Below the pieces are notes generated by a model. The model worked only from the letters and a program-made list of their open reading frames with translations. It made no database searches and was not told the origin of the DNA. A stretch of DNA of 26,104 nt from JAAYGT01 sp050252075 (lineage in GTDB: Bacteria > Pseudomonadota > Gammaproteobacteria > Burkholderiales > Burkholderiaceae_B): positions 1 to 26,104 of the forward strand of contig JBFWLP010000044.1 in NCBI GenBank assembly GCA_050252075.1, given 5' to 3'. This document shows, piece by piece, positions 1-7,245 of the stretch. Both the position numbers and the translations under genes were made by a program. Each line of letters begins with the position of its first letter. Position 1 is the stretch's first letter.

Positions 1-3
1 TAG

Positions 4-88
4 TGGTGCGAACGGAGAGACTCGAACTCTCACACCTCTCGGCGCCAGAACCTAAATCTGGTGCGTCTACCAATTCCGCCACGTTCGC
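4..88 (-). tRNA. tRNA-Leu, anticodon UAG
   Basis: Read on the minus strand this is an 85-nt class II tRNA. A 7-bp acceptor stem (GCGAACG with CGTTCGC) is followed by the discriminator A and an encoded CCA (complement of 4-6). The D-arm has GGCGGAATTGGTAGACGC, the anticodon stem is CCAGA/TCTGG (57-61 with 45-49), and the 7-nt loop TTTAGGT places the anticodon UAG at 54-52. A variable arm and a T-arm with GTTCGAGTC follow. It decodes leucine CUA and, by wobble, other CUN codons. Confidence 0.97.
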
Positions 89-121
89 ACGATAGTATTC
101 CCATTGGCAGGGAAGCCCTCC

Positions 122-149
122 ATTATAGACCGTTTTCATTGCCGTGCAA
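122..149 (-). promoter_or_regulatory. Promoter of the tRNA-Leu gene
   Basis: On the minus strand a consensus -10 box TATAAT (127-122) lies 16 bp after a -35-like TTGCAC (149-144). The predicted transcription start is about 27 nt before the mature tRNA 5' end at 88, a normal length for a 5' leader removed by RNase P. Box and spacing are seen in the sequence; activity is inferred. Confidence 0.65.
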
Positions 150-224
150 ATGTGCGTGCGGCGTGGTCGTCGGACCCGGCGGTATGGGCATTTACCCTGA
201 AAAAATCATGTCGTTTGCCTGCAT

Positions 225-255
225 TTGCAAAGGAGGTCATGCTTTCCGGTAAAAT
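225..255 (+). promoter_or_regulatory. Possible tig promoter
   Basis: TTGCAA (225-230) and TAAAAT (250-255) resemble sigma70 elements but are 19 bp apart, longer than the ideal 17. The predicted start would leave a leader of about 40 nt before tig. An 8-nt perfect Shine-Dalgarno-like AAGGAGGT (230-237) sits inside the spacer and is not used by tig. Weak call. Confidence 0.3.
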
Positions 256-300
256 GCTCTGTTCAATTGTTCAATTTACTCATTTTTAAATAGGTCCCTA

Positions 301-1611
301 ATGCAGCCCGAGGTTGAAATTTTGTCCGGCCTGGAGCGCCGTGTCGATCTGGTTATTTCTATCGCCGATGTCGAGAAAGAAGTCCAGACGCAATTAAAAC
401 GTGTAGCGCGCACCGCTAAGGTTCAGGGCTTTCGTCCCGGCAAAGCGCCGCTGTCCATCATCGAACGCAGCCACGGGCCCGGCATTCGGTACGACGTCAT
501 TAATACCGAAGTGGGCCGCACGCTCGAAAAAGTGCTCGAGGAATCGAAGTTGCGCGTTGCCGGCACTCCCAATCTGGAACCCAAAACCGAAGGCGTCCAG
601 GAAGGCGAGCTGGCGTTTTCGGCAACATTTGAGGTGTATCCCGAAGTTCAGGTTCCCGATCTGTCGGCGCTGCAGGTAAAGCGTGCCGCCATTCAGGTTA
701 CCGATGCCGACGTCCAGCGCACCATCGACATTCTTCGCAAGCAGCGCGCTTCCTACGAGGCTCGCGAAGGCCGCGAAGCCCAGGATTCCGATCGCGTGAC
801 TCTCGATTTCGTCGGCAAGATCGACGACGTCGCCTTCGAGGGCGGCTCGGCGGAAGACTTCCCCTTCGTGCTGGGCGAGGGCCGCATGCTGCCTGAGTTC
901 GAAACGGCCGTCCGTGGCATGAAAGCCGGCGACACCAAAACGTTCCCGCTCAGTTTCCCCGAAGACTACGCCGGCAAGGAAGTGGCCGGCAAGACGGCCC
1001 AGTTCACCATCACGGTGAAGGAAGTGGCCGAAGTGATTCTGCCCGAGGTCGATGCCGAGTTCGCAAAATCGCTGGGTCAAGAGGAAGGCGACGTTGAAAA
1101 ACTGCTGGCCGATGTGCGCGCCAACATCGAGCGTGAAGTGAAGGCTCGTGCCCAGGGTCGTACCAAAAGCAGTGTCATGGAAGCGCTGGCCGGTGCCTGC
1201 AGCTTCGATGTTCCCAAGGCGCTGGTTGAGTCCGATGCCCAGGATCGCGTCAAGGCTGCCCGTGAAGAGCTCAAACAGCGCGGTGTGCCCAATGCCGATT
1301 CCATGCCTATTCCGGTCGATGCCTTCACGGCCGAGTCCGAGCGCCGTGTGAAACTGGGCTTGCTGGTGTCCGAACTGGTCAAGTCGGCAGAATTGCAGGC
1401 CAAACCCGAGCAGGTTCGTGCACGTATCGAAGAATTCGCGCAAAATTACGAACAGCCGGCGCAAGTCGTGGCGTACTACCTGTCGGATCGCCAGCGCCGC
1501 GCCGAAATTGAAGCCATTGTGCTGGAAGACAATGTTGTCGAGCATGTGCTGGCCAAAGCACAGGTATCCGATGATGATGTCTCGTTTGAAGAACTGATGG
1601 GGTCGAATTAA
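301..1611 (+). CDS. tig: Trigger factor (ribosome-associated chaperone, peptidyl-prolyl isomerase)
   Basis: The 436-aa protein has the three-part layout of trigger factor. The N-terminal ribosome-binding domain carries the signature GFRPGK at residues 43-48, which docks on ribosomal protein L23. A central FKBP-type prolyl isomerase domain (about 160-245) contains DRVTLDFVGKIDD and the LPEFETAVRGMKAGD stretch. A helical C-terminal chaperone domain runs to the end. It binds nascent chains at the ribosome exit tunnel in the cytoplasm. The length fits the family (about 430 aa). The ATG start is preceded by a weak AGG (292-294). The TAA stop overlaps the clpP start by one base (TAATG), so the two are probably translationally coupled. 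The order tig-clpP-clpX-lon is the classical proteobacterial quality-control cluster. Confidence 0.97.
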   Translation: MQPEVEILSGLERRVDLVISIADVEKEVQTQLKRVARTAKVQGFRPGKAPLSIIERSHGPGIRYDVINTEVGRTLEKVLEESKLRVAGTPNLEPKTEGVQEGELAFSATFEVYPEVQVPDLSALQVKRAAIQVTDADVQRTIDILRKQRASYEAREGREAQDSDRVTLDFVGKIDDVAFEGGSAEDFPFVLGEGRMLPEFETAVRGMKAGDTKTFPLSFPEDYAGKEVAGKTAQFTITVKEVAEVILPEVDAEFAKSLGQEEGDVEKLLADVRANIEREVKARAQGRTKSSVMEALAGACSFDVPKALVESDAQDRVKAAREELKQRGVPNADSMPIPVDAFTAESERRVKLGLLVSELVKSAELQAKPEQVRARIEEFAQNYEQPAQVVAYYLSDRQRRAEIEAIVLEDNVVEHVLAKAQVSDDDVSFEELMGSN

Positions 1612-2267
1612 TGCAACGTTTCACCGATTTTTACGCCTCGATGTATGGTGGTAATTCGGTCGTGCCAAGCGGGCTGGGTTACGTGCCCATCGTTGTCGAG
1701 CAATCCGGCCGTGGCGAGCGGTCATACGACATCTACTCCCGGCTGTTGCGCGAGCGGGTCATTTTCTTTGTGGGTCCGGTGAACGACCAGTCAGCCAATC
1801 TGGTGGTCGCCCAGCTGTTGTTTCTCGAATCCGAGAATCCCGACAAAGATATTTCGCTGTACATCAACTCGCCGGGCGGATCGGTGTATGCGGGCATGGC
1901 CATCTATGACACCATGCAGTTCGTCAAGCCCGACGTTTCCACGCTATGCACCGGCATCGCCGCCAGCATGGGGGCGTTTTTGCTGGCAGCGGGCGCCAAG
2001 GGCAAACGCTATTCCCTGCCCAACTCGCGCATCATGATTCACCAGCCCTCGGGCGGTGCGCAAGGGCAGGCGTCCGATATCCAGATTCAGGCCCGGGAAA
2101 TCCTGGGCCTGCGTGAGCGCTTGAATGCCATTCTGGCCAAAAATACCGGGCAGCCGGTCGAGCGCATTGCCGAAGACACGGAACGTGACAATTTCATGTC
2201 TGCGGAAGATGCGGTATCGTATGGCTTGGTGGACAAGGTTCTCGTTTCTCGTACCGACGAAGCGTGA
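1611..2267 (+). CDS. clpP: ATP-dependent Clp protease proteolytic subunit ClpP
   Basis: A 218-aa serine peptidase that forms the double-heptamer proteolytic chamber docked by ClpX or ClpA. The catalytic triad is visible: Ser119 in GIAASMGAFLL, His144 in SRIMIHQPSGG and Asp193 in ERDNFMS. These are spaced exactly as S111/H136/D185 of the E. coli precursor with an offset of eight. The oxyanion region INSPGG is at 85-90. The first ~20 residues would be an autocleaved propeptide, as in E. coli (inferred). The start overlaps the tig stop by one base. Two hairpins separate it from clpX. Confidence 0.97.
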   Translation: MQRFTDFYASMYGGNSVVPSGLGYVPIVVEQSGRGERSYDIYSRLLRERVIFFVGPVNDQSANLVVAQLLFLESENPDKDISLYINSPGGSVYAGMAIYDTMQFVKPDVSTLCTGIAASMGAFLLAAGAKGKRYSLPNSRIMIHQPSGGAQGQASDIQIQAREILGLRERLNAILAKNTGQPVERIAEDTERDNFMSAEDAVSYGLVDKVLVSRTDEA

Positions 2268-2277
2268 CGCCGCGAGT

Positions 2278-2299
2278 CGGCGGGTAAGGTTGCCCGCCG
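2278..2299 (+). repeat. Stem-loop 1 between clpP and clpX
   Basis: CGGCGGG (2278-2284) pairs perfectly with CCCGCCG (2293-2299) across an 8-nt loop, 10 nt after the clpP stop. No T-run follows, so it is not a canonical intrinsic terminator. It could stabilise the 3' end of tig-clpP RNA or mark an RNA processing point (inference). Confidence 0.55.
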
Positions 2300-2309
2300 G
2301 TTGATATTC

Positions 2310-2327
2310 GGCAGGCAACTGCCTGCC
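2310..2327 (+). repeat. Stem-loop 2 between clpP and clpX
   Basis: GGCAGGC (2310-2316) pairs with GCCTGCC (2321-2327) around the loop AACT. It ends about 8 nt before the Shine-Dalgarno of clpX (2336-2342), so it sits immediately upstream of the clpX ribosome-binding site. No T-run follows. Confidence 0.55.
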
Positions 2328-2346
2328 TATCTTGCTGAAGAGTTAT

Positions 2347-3651
2347 ATGCCCGAAAAGAAAGGATCGGCCGACGATAAGGTTTTACATTGCTCGTTTTGC
2401 AATAAAAGCCAACACGAAGTTCGCAAACTGATCGCCGGACCCTCGGTGTTCATTTGCGATGAATGTATCGATCTGTGCAATGACATCATCGTCGAGGAAA
2501 GCCAGGAGGCCGCCCGCGAGGCCGTGCGTCACGAGCTGCCCACGCCCCATGAAATCAAATCATTTCTTGATGATTACGTCATCGGCCAAGACACGCCCAA
2601 GCGTACTCTGGCGGTGGCGGTGTATAACCACTACAAGCGTATACGTTACGGCAACGTCAAGGGCGACGGCGTTGAGCTGTCGAAAAGCAATATCCTGCTG
2701 ATCGGCCCGACCGGCTCGGGCAAGACACTGCTTGCCCAGACACTGGCGCGCATGCTCGACGTTCCGTTCGTGATGGCCGACGCCACCACCCTCACCGAAG
2801 CGGGTTACGTGGGTGAAGATGTCGAGAACATCATCCAGAAGCTGTTGCAGAACTGCAATTACGATGTCGAAAAGGCGCAGCGCGCCATTGTCTACATCGA
2901 CGAAATCGACAAAATCTCGCGCAAGGCCGATAACCCCTCCATTACCCGCGACGTCTCGGGCGAAGGTGTGCAGCAGGCTTTGCTCAAATTGATCGAAGGC
3001 ACGGTGGCATCCGTTCCACCGCAAGGCGGGCGCAAGCATCCCAATCAGGATTTCGTTCAGGTTGACACCACCAATATCCTGTTTATCGTGGGCGGTGCCT
3101 TCGATGGTCTTGACAAGGTTATTCGCAACCGAACCGAACGATCCGGCATCGGGTTTTCGGCGTCGGTGCGTGCCAAAACCGAACGTGGTGTGGGCGAGCT
3201 TTTCCAAGAGGTCGAGCCCGAAGATCTGATCAAGTTTGGTCTCATTCCCGAACTGGTGGGCCGTTTGCCTGTGGTGGCAACGCTGCAGGAACTCGATGAA
3301 GACACGCTCATTCGCATATTGATCGAGCCCAAGAACTCCCTTATTCGCCAGTTCCAGAAACTGTTTGAAATGGAAGACGTGGAGCTTGAGGTTCGCGACG
3401 GTGCGTGCCGTGCCATCGCCCGCCGTGCCATTGAACGGCGCACCGGCGCGCGAGGGCTGCGGTCCATCGTTGAACTGGCGCTGCTTGACACCATGTACGA
3501 TCTGCCGTCCACGCCGGGTGTGAAGAAAGTCATTCTTGACGAAAACGCCGTTACCGGGCAAGGCAAACCCATCCTCATTCGCGAGGAAGACAATGCGGCA
3601 CACGGCGCCGACGACAAAGAGCCCAAGAAGCTCAAGAATGCGGCGGCCTAA
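2347..3651 (+). CDS. clpX: ATP-dependent Clp protease ATP-binding subunit ClpX
   Basis: A 434-aa AAA+ unfoldase that feeds substrates to ClpP. The N-terminal C4 zinc-binding domain has Cys15, Cys18, Cys37 and Cys40 (CSFC and CDEC). Walker A GPTGSGKT is at 120-127 and Walker B IVYIDEID at 181-188. The ClpP-docking IGF loop is at 268-270, as in E. coli ClpX. I chose the ATG at 2347 (MPEKKGSADD), the usual family N-terminus, preceded by GAAGAG at 2337-2342. A TTG at 2332 in the same frame would add five residues but lies inside hairpin-flanking sequence. It is probably cotranscribed with tig-clpP despite the 79-bp structured gap. Confidence 0.97.
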   Translation: MPEKKGSADDKVLHCSFCNKSQHEVRKLIAGPSVFICDECIDLCNDIIVEESQEAAREAVRHELPTPHEIKSFLDDYVIGQDTPKRTLAVAVYNHYKRIRYGNVKGDGVELSKSNILLIGPTGSGKTLLAQTLARMLDVPFVMADATTLTEAGYVGEDVENIIQKLLQNCNYDVEKAQRAIVYIDEIDKISRKADNPSITRDVSGEGVQQALLKLIEGTVASVPPQGGRKHPNQDFVQVDTTNILFIVGGAFDGLDKVIRNRTERSGIGFSASVRAKTERGVGELFQEVEPEDLIKFGLIPELVGRLPVVATLQELDEDTLIRILIEPKNSLIRQFQKLFEMEDVELEVRDGACRAIARRAIERRTGARGLRSIVELALLDTMYDLPSTPGVKKVILDENAVTGQGKPILIREEDNAAHGADDKEPKKLKNAAA

Positions 3652-3690
3652 GGTAAAGAGCGGAAACCGGAGTTTTTGAAACACAATTTT

Positions 3691-3762
3691 CCGCTGAATT
3701 GCCCTATATTGGCTCGGAGTGTGGCAAAGTAGACTTGAAATTCAGCGGGTCACCACAATATA
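3691..3762 (+). repeat. Two interleaved inverted repeats upstream of lon
   Basis: CCGCTGAATT (3691-3700) recurs inverted as AATTCAGCGG (3739-3748), and TATATTG (3705-3711) recurs inverted as CAATATA (3756-3762). The order A-B-A'-B' is interleaved rather than nested. The second copies overlap the -35 and -10 region of the predicted lon promoter. They could be operator half-sites or mutually exclusive RNA stems in clpX read-through RNA (inference). Confidence 0.5.
3734..3761 (+). promoter_or_regulatory. Candidate heat-shock (sigma32) promoter of lon, overlapping a sigma70-like one
   Basis: CTTGAAA (3734-3740) matches the sigma32 -35 consensus fully. CACAATAT (3754-3761) matches 5 of the 7 defined bases of the sigma32 -10 consensus CCCCATNT, and the spacer is 13 bp, within the known range. 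The same DNA offers a sigma70 pair, TTGAAA (3735-3740) and AATATA (3757-3762), 16 bp apart. lon is a known sigma32 regulon member in E. coli. The predicted start near 3769 leaves a ~60-nt leader. Confidence 0.55.
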
Positions 3763-3780
3763 CGCCTGTAGGTAGTACGG

Positions 3781-3804
3781 AAAGGGAGGCCTCGGCTTCC
3801 CTTT
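3781..3804 (+). terminator. Stem-loop in the clpX-lon gap / lon leader
   Basis: AAAGGGAGGCC (3781-3791) pairs with GGCTTCCCTTT (3794-3804) with one G-U pair and a tight loop. It lies 130 nt after the clpX stop and inside the predicted lon 5' leader, 17 nt before the lon Shine-Dalgarno AAGGAAA (3821-3827). The downstream T-run is poor (CTTATCT). It may act as a weak terminator for clpX transcripts or as a 5'-protecting stem on lon mRNA. Confidence 0.45.
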
Positions 3805-3832
3805 CTTATCTGTAATCTATAAGGAAATTACT

Positions 3833-6304
3833 ATGTCTGCGAGCCAGATTCTTACCACTGATCCTACGGAATTGCCGCTGTTGCCTTTGCGCGACGTGGT
3901 GGTATTCCCGCACATGGTGATTCCGCTTTTTGTTGGACGCCCGCGTTCCATCAAGGCGCTGGAACTTGCCATGGAGGCCGGCAACAATATTGTGCTGGTT
4001 GCCCAGAAATCGGCCGGCAAAGACGATCCCTCCGCCGAGGATCTCTATGGCATCGGTTGTGCCGCCAGCATTCTGCAAATGTTGAAGTTGCCCGACGGCA
4101 CGGTGAAAGTGCTGGTGGAGGGTGTTCAACGTGCTGAAATCCGTAAGGTGACCGACGTTGAAACCCATTTCACGGCGGTTGTCTCGCCCCTGCCTGTCGA
4201 CGCCGGCGAAAGCTCCGAATCCGAGGCATTGCGTCGGGCCGTTCTGGCCCAGTTTGAGCAGTACGTCAAGCTGAACAAGAAAATCCCCCAGGAAATCCTT
4301 ACATCGCTCACCGGCATAGAAGAAGCCGGGCGTCTGGCCGACACCATTTCCGCCCACTTGCCGCTCAAGCTGGAGCAGAAGCAGGGTATGCTCGAGATCG
4401 TTGGAACGACTCAGCGTCTTGAAGCGCTGTTGTCGCAGCTGGAGTCGGAAATCGACATCCTGCAGGTCGAAAAGCGTATTCGCGGCCGCGTCAAGAAGCA
4501 GATGGAAAAGAGCCAGCGCGACTACTATCTGAACGAGCAAGTCAAGGCAATCCAGAAGGAGCTCGGTGAGGGCGAAGAGGGTGCCGACATCGAAGAGCTC
4601 GAAAAGAAGATCGCCGCCGCCCAATTGCCCAAAGAAGCCATGAAAAAGGTCGACTCCGAGCTGAAAAAGCTCAAGCTCATGTCGCCCATGTCGGCCGAGG
4701 CAACCGTTGTCCGCAACTATATCGATACGTTGCTCAATCTTCCCTGGAAGAAGAAAAGCCGTATCAACAACTCCATTCCCAACGCCGAAAACGTTCTGGA
4801 CACCGATCACTATGGTCTTGAAAAGGTCAAAGAGCGCATCATCGAATACCTGGCTGTCCAGCAGCGTGTCGATAAGCTGAAAGCGCCCATTCTTTGCCTG
4901 GTTGGCCCTCCCGGTGTCGGTAAAACGTCGCTGGGCCAGTCCATTGCCAAAGCCACGAACCGCAAGTTTGTGCGCATGGCTCTGGGCGGTGTGCGCGATG
5001 AGGCCGAAATCCGTGGTCACCGCCGCACCTACATAGGCTCCATGCCGGGGAAAATTCTCCAGAACATGTCCAAGGTAGGCGTGCGCAATCCGCTGTTTCT
5101 GCTCGATGAAATCGACAAAATGGGTGCCGATTTCCGCGGGGATCCGTCGTCAGCGCTGCTGGAAGTGCTTGATCCGGAGCAAAACCATACGTTCCAGGAT
5201 CATTACATCGAAGTCGATTTCGACCTGTCCGATGTCATGTTTGTGGCCACCAGCAACACCCTGAACATTCCGCCCGCATTGCTCGATCGCATGGAAGTGA
5301 TTCGTCTGTCGGGGTATACCGAAGACGAAAAAGTACACATTGCCTTCGATCATCTGCTGCCCAAGCTCATGAAAAACAACGGCGTGCGCGATGGTGAACT
5401 GAAAGTCGACGAGTCGGCCGTGCGCGACATCGTGCGCTATTACACCCGCGAGGCCGGCGTGCGCGCGCTCGAGCGCGAGATCAGCAAGATCTGCCGTAAA
5501 GTGGTCAAGAAACTGCTGGCAAGCTCACCCGACCAGGCGGCCAAATCGCGCAGGAAGTCGTCTGACGCCGCGCCGGTGGAAACCGTCATGGTCACGTCGG
5601 AGAATCTTGCCGATTTCCTTGGGGTACGTCGCTACAACTTCGGTATGGCCGAAACGGAAAACAAGATCGGTCAGGTAACCGGCCTGGCCTGGACCGAAGT
5701 GGGGGGAGATTTGCTCACCATTGAAGTGGCCGATATGCCGGGCAAGGGTGTGGTTACCCGCACAGGTTCGCTGGGCGATGTCATGAAAGAATCGGTGGAA
5801 GCTGCCCGTACGGTAGTACGGGCGCGTGCCCAGAAATGGGGTATTGCCAACACCGTGTTTGAAAAGCGCGATATTCACGTGCACTTTCCGGAAGGCGCCA
5901 CTCCCAAAGACGGGCCGTCGGCGGGTATTGCCATTACCACGGCCATGGTGTCGGCACTGACCGGTATTCCGGTGCGTGCCGACGTAGCCATGACCGGGGA
6001 AATTACCCTGCGCGGCGAGGTTCTGGCCATAGGCGGGCTGAAAGAAAAACTTCTGGCTGCACATCGCGGCGGCATCAAAGTGGTTCTGATCCCCGAGGAA
6101 AATGTCAAAGATCTTGCCGAGATTCCAGACAACGTGAAGAACCATCTTGAAATCATCCCGGTACGCTGGATTGACCGGGTGCTCGAGGTTGCCCTGCAAT
6201 CCATGCCTACCCCGTTGTCGGATGAAGAGGTTGCGCGTCTGGCTGCCGAGGCTGTGGCGAAATCGACACCGGCTGAATCGTCAGGCGGTGTTATCAAGCA
6301 CTGA
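3833..6304 (+). CDS. lon: ATP-dependent endopeptidase La (Lon protease)
   Basis: An 823-aa LonA-type cytoplasmic protease that degrades misfolded and some regulatory proteins. An N-terminal Lon substrate domain (starts LPLLPLRDVVVFPHMVIPL) is followed by a coiled-coil-rich region. The AAA+ domain has Walker A GPPGVGKT at 358-365 and a LFLLDEIDK Walker B. The C-terminal peptidase domain has the catalytic dyad Ser696 (KDGPSAG) and Lys739 (GLKEKLLAA). The 43-residue spacing equals that of E. coli S679/K722. It is slightly longer than E. coli Lon (784 aa), mostly through a linker near 565-585 and the C-terminal tail. The ATG has a clear Shine-Dalgarno AAGGAAA (3821-3827). It is the last gene of the tig-clpP-clpX-lon series and converges on lexA. 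Confidence 0.98.
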   Translation: MSASQILTTDPTELPLLPLRDVVVFPHMVIPLFVGRPRSIKALELAMEAGNNIVLVAQKSAGKDDPSAEDLYGIGCAASILQMLKLPDGTVKVLVEGVQRAEIRKVTDVETHFTAVVSPLPVDAGESSESEALRRAVLAQFEQYVKLNKKIPQEILTSLTGIEEAGRLADTISAHLPLKLEQKQGMLEIVGTTQRLEALLSQLESEIDILQVEKRIRGRVKKQMEKSQRDYYLNEQVKAIQKELGEGEEGADIEELEKKIAAAQLPKEAMKKVDSELKKLKLMSPMSAEATVVRNYIDTLLNLPWKKKSRINNSIPNAENVLDTDHYGLEKVKERIIEYLAVQQRVDKLKAPILCLVGPPGVGKTSLGQSIAKATNRKFVRMALGGVRDEAEIRGHRRTYIGSMPGKILQNMSKVGVRNPLFLLDEIDKMGADFRGDPSSALLEVLDPEQNHTFQDHYIEVDFDLSDVMFVATSNTLNIPPALLDRMEVIRLSGYTEDEKVHIAFDHLLPKLMKNNGVRDGELKVDESAVRDIVRYYTREAGVRALEREISKICRKVVKKLLASSPDQAAKSRRKSSDAAPVETVMVTSENLADFLGVRRYNFGMAETENKIGQVTGLAWTEVGGDLLTIEVADMPGKGVVTRTGSLGDVMKESVEAARTVVRARAQKWGIANTVFEKRDIHVHFPEGATPKDGPSAGIAITTAMVSALTGIPVRADVAMTGEITLRGEVLAIGGLKEKLLAAHRGGIKVVLIPEENVKDLAEIPDNVKNHLEIIPVRWIDRVLEVALQSMPTPLSDEEVARLAAEAVAKSTPAESSGGVIKH

Positions 6305-6314
6305 TCAGGCACCG

Positions 6315-6375
6315 ATCAAGCGCTGACCGGGTGCTTGATACGGGCACTTGATCGGGCACTTGATACGGGAAGTGC
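6315..6375. repeat. Tandem short repeats and small dyads between convergent lon and lexA
   Basis: Three near-identical 12-13-bp units run head to tail: GGGTGCTTGATAC (6329-6341), GGGCACTTGATC (6342-6353) and GGGCACTTGATAC (6354-6366). ATCAAGC (6315-6321) pairs with GCTTGAT (6333-6339), and GCACTT (6356-6361) pairs with AAGTGC (6370-6375). No strong T-tract is present. This may be a diffuse bidirectional termination zone or a protein-binding array. Confidence 0.5.
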
Positions 6376-6396
6376 AAGCAGCAGGCCGCGGGTTAT

Positions 6397-7068
6397 TCAA
6401 CCCAGCGGCGTGCTGCGGATCAAACCGACGGCGATGCCTTCCAGGGAGAAGTCGTCGGACGGGCTGACAATGATGGGCTGGTAATCGGGGTTTTCGGGAA
6501 GCAACCGTATACCCGACCCCGTTTTTTCGAGCCGCTTCACGGTGACATCGTCGCCGATGCGTGCCACCACGATTTGCCCAGACCTTGCTTCGGCCGATTT
6601 GCGCACGGCAAGAAGGTCGCCATCGAGGATGCCGATATCTTTCATGCTGGCACCCCGCACTTTCAGCAAGTAGTGGGGGGGCTGGGAGAACAAGGTGGGT
6701 TCTACGGCAATTTCCCGCTCGATATGCTGGGTGGCTAGAATGGGGCTGCCTGCCGCCACGCGCCCCACCACTGGTAACAGGAACTGGCTACCCGCCGGCA
6801 AGGCCGTGAGTGCAGGCCCCGTTGGCAGCGTTGACCCGGCCAAGGTGGAACGGGATGCCGGCACACGTATGCCCCGCGATGCGCCGGGGGTGAGTTCAAT
6901 GGCGCCCTTGCGCGCCAGGGCGCGCAAATGGTCTTCGGCGGCATTGGCCGATTTGAACCCCAGCGCCTGGGCGATTTCTGCTCGCGTTGGCGGAAAGCCG
7001 GTGCGGGTGATTTCGGCTTCAATGAGTTCAAGTATTTGCTGTTGCCGCGGGGTAAGTTTGCTGGCCAT
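6397..7068 (-). CDS. lexA: LexA repressor, SOS regulator (autocleaving serine peptidase)
   Basis: A 223-aa LexA. The N-terminal winged helix-turn-helix (1-70) contains the typical start MASKLTPRQQQILELIE and FPPTRAEIAQALGF. The self-cleavage bond is Ala106-Gly107 in VAAGSPI. The catalytic dyad is Ser141 (RGASMKD) and Lys178 (DVTVKRL). On DNA damage, RecA filaments trigger autocleavage and the SOS genes are released. The gene is preceded by a perfect LexA box, so it is autoregulated. The start fits the family N-terminus, but no Shine-Dalgarno is visible in the AT-rich stretch before it. The length is slightly above E. coli (202 aa), owing to a longer linker (70-100) that is common in betaproteobacteria. 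Confidence 0.97.
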   Translation of the reverse strand: MASKLTPRQQQILELIEAEITRTGFPPTRAEIAQALGFKSANAAEDHLRALARKGAIELTPGASRGIRVPASRSTLAGSTLPTGPALTALPAGSQFLLPVVGRVAAGSPILATQHIEREIAVEPTLFSQPPHYLLKVRGASMKDIGILDGDLLAVRKSAEARSGQIVVARIGDDVTVKRLEKTGSGIRLLPENPDYQPIIVSPSDDFSLEGIAVGLIRSTPLG

Positions 7069-7079
7069 AATTTATTTGA

Positions 7080-7095
7080 CTGTATATAAATACAG
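7080..7095 (-). promoter_or_regulatory. LexA (SOS) box of lexA
   Basis: CTGTATATAAATACAG is a perfect CTGT-N8-ACAG LexA operator with an AT-rich centre. It lies 11 bp upstream of the lexA start codon, across the predicted transcription start, which fits autorepression. Confidence 0.93.
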
Positions 7096-7100
7096 TTTCA

Positions 7101-7129
7101 ATTGTGCGCTATTTATCCGGCCAAGGCAA
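7101..7129 (-). promoter_or_regulatory. Candidate lexA promoter
   Basis: On the minus strand TTGCCT (7129-7124) and CACAAT (7106-7101) are 17 bp apart. The predicted start near 7094 falls inside the LexA box, so bound LexA would block initiation. The -10 is only a partial match. Confidence 0.45.
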
Positions 7130-7158
7130 GCAAAACCGGCCATTGAATCCAGCCATGA

Positions 7159-7194
7159 AAAACGCCGCACGGTGCGAAGCCCATGCGGCGTTTT
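7159..7194 (-). terminator. Intrinsic terminator of the aminotransferase gene
   Basis: AAAACGCCGCA (7159-7169) and TGCGGCGTTTT (7184-7194) form an 11-bp stem with a 14-nt loop. On the minus strand the stem runs into five Ts, 50 nt after the aminotransferase stop and before the lexA promoter. It separates the aminotransferase from lexA. The symmetric A and T flanks also allow bidirectional action. Confidence 0.85.
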
Positions 7195-7245
7195 GTAAGG
7201 TGCCCGGCGAACACTTCCGGGCGTGTGCGCATGAATACGCTGGTT

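Noticed and set aside
394..1545. 383-codon antisense open frame within tig
   Set aside because: Shadow of tig; no family features and no promoter or Shine-Dalgarno.
3675..3709. Second sigma32-like promoter upstream of lon (TTTGAAA and CCCTATAT)
   Set aside because: Both boxes are good but 20 bp apart, outside the usual sigma32 spacer range.
2560..5020. Long antisense open frames opposite clpX (374 codons) and lon (404 codons)
   Set aside because: Both lie wholly or mostly opposite strongly conserved genes and show only composition-driven low-complexity protein.
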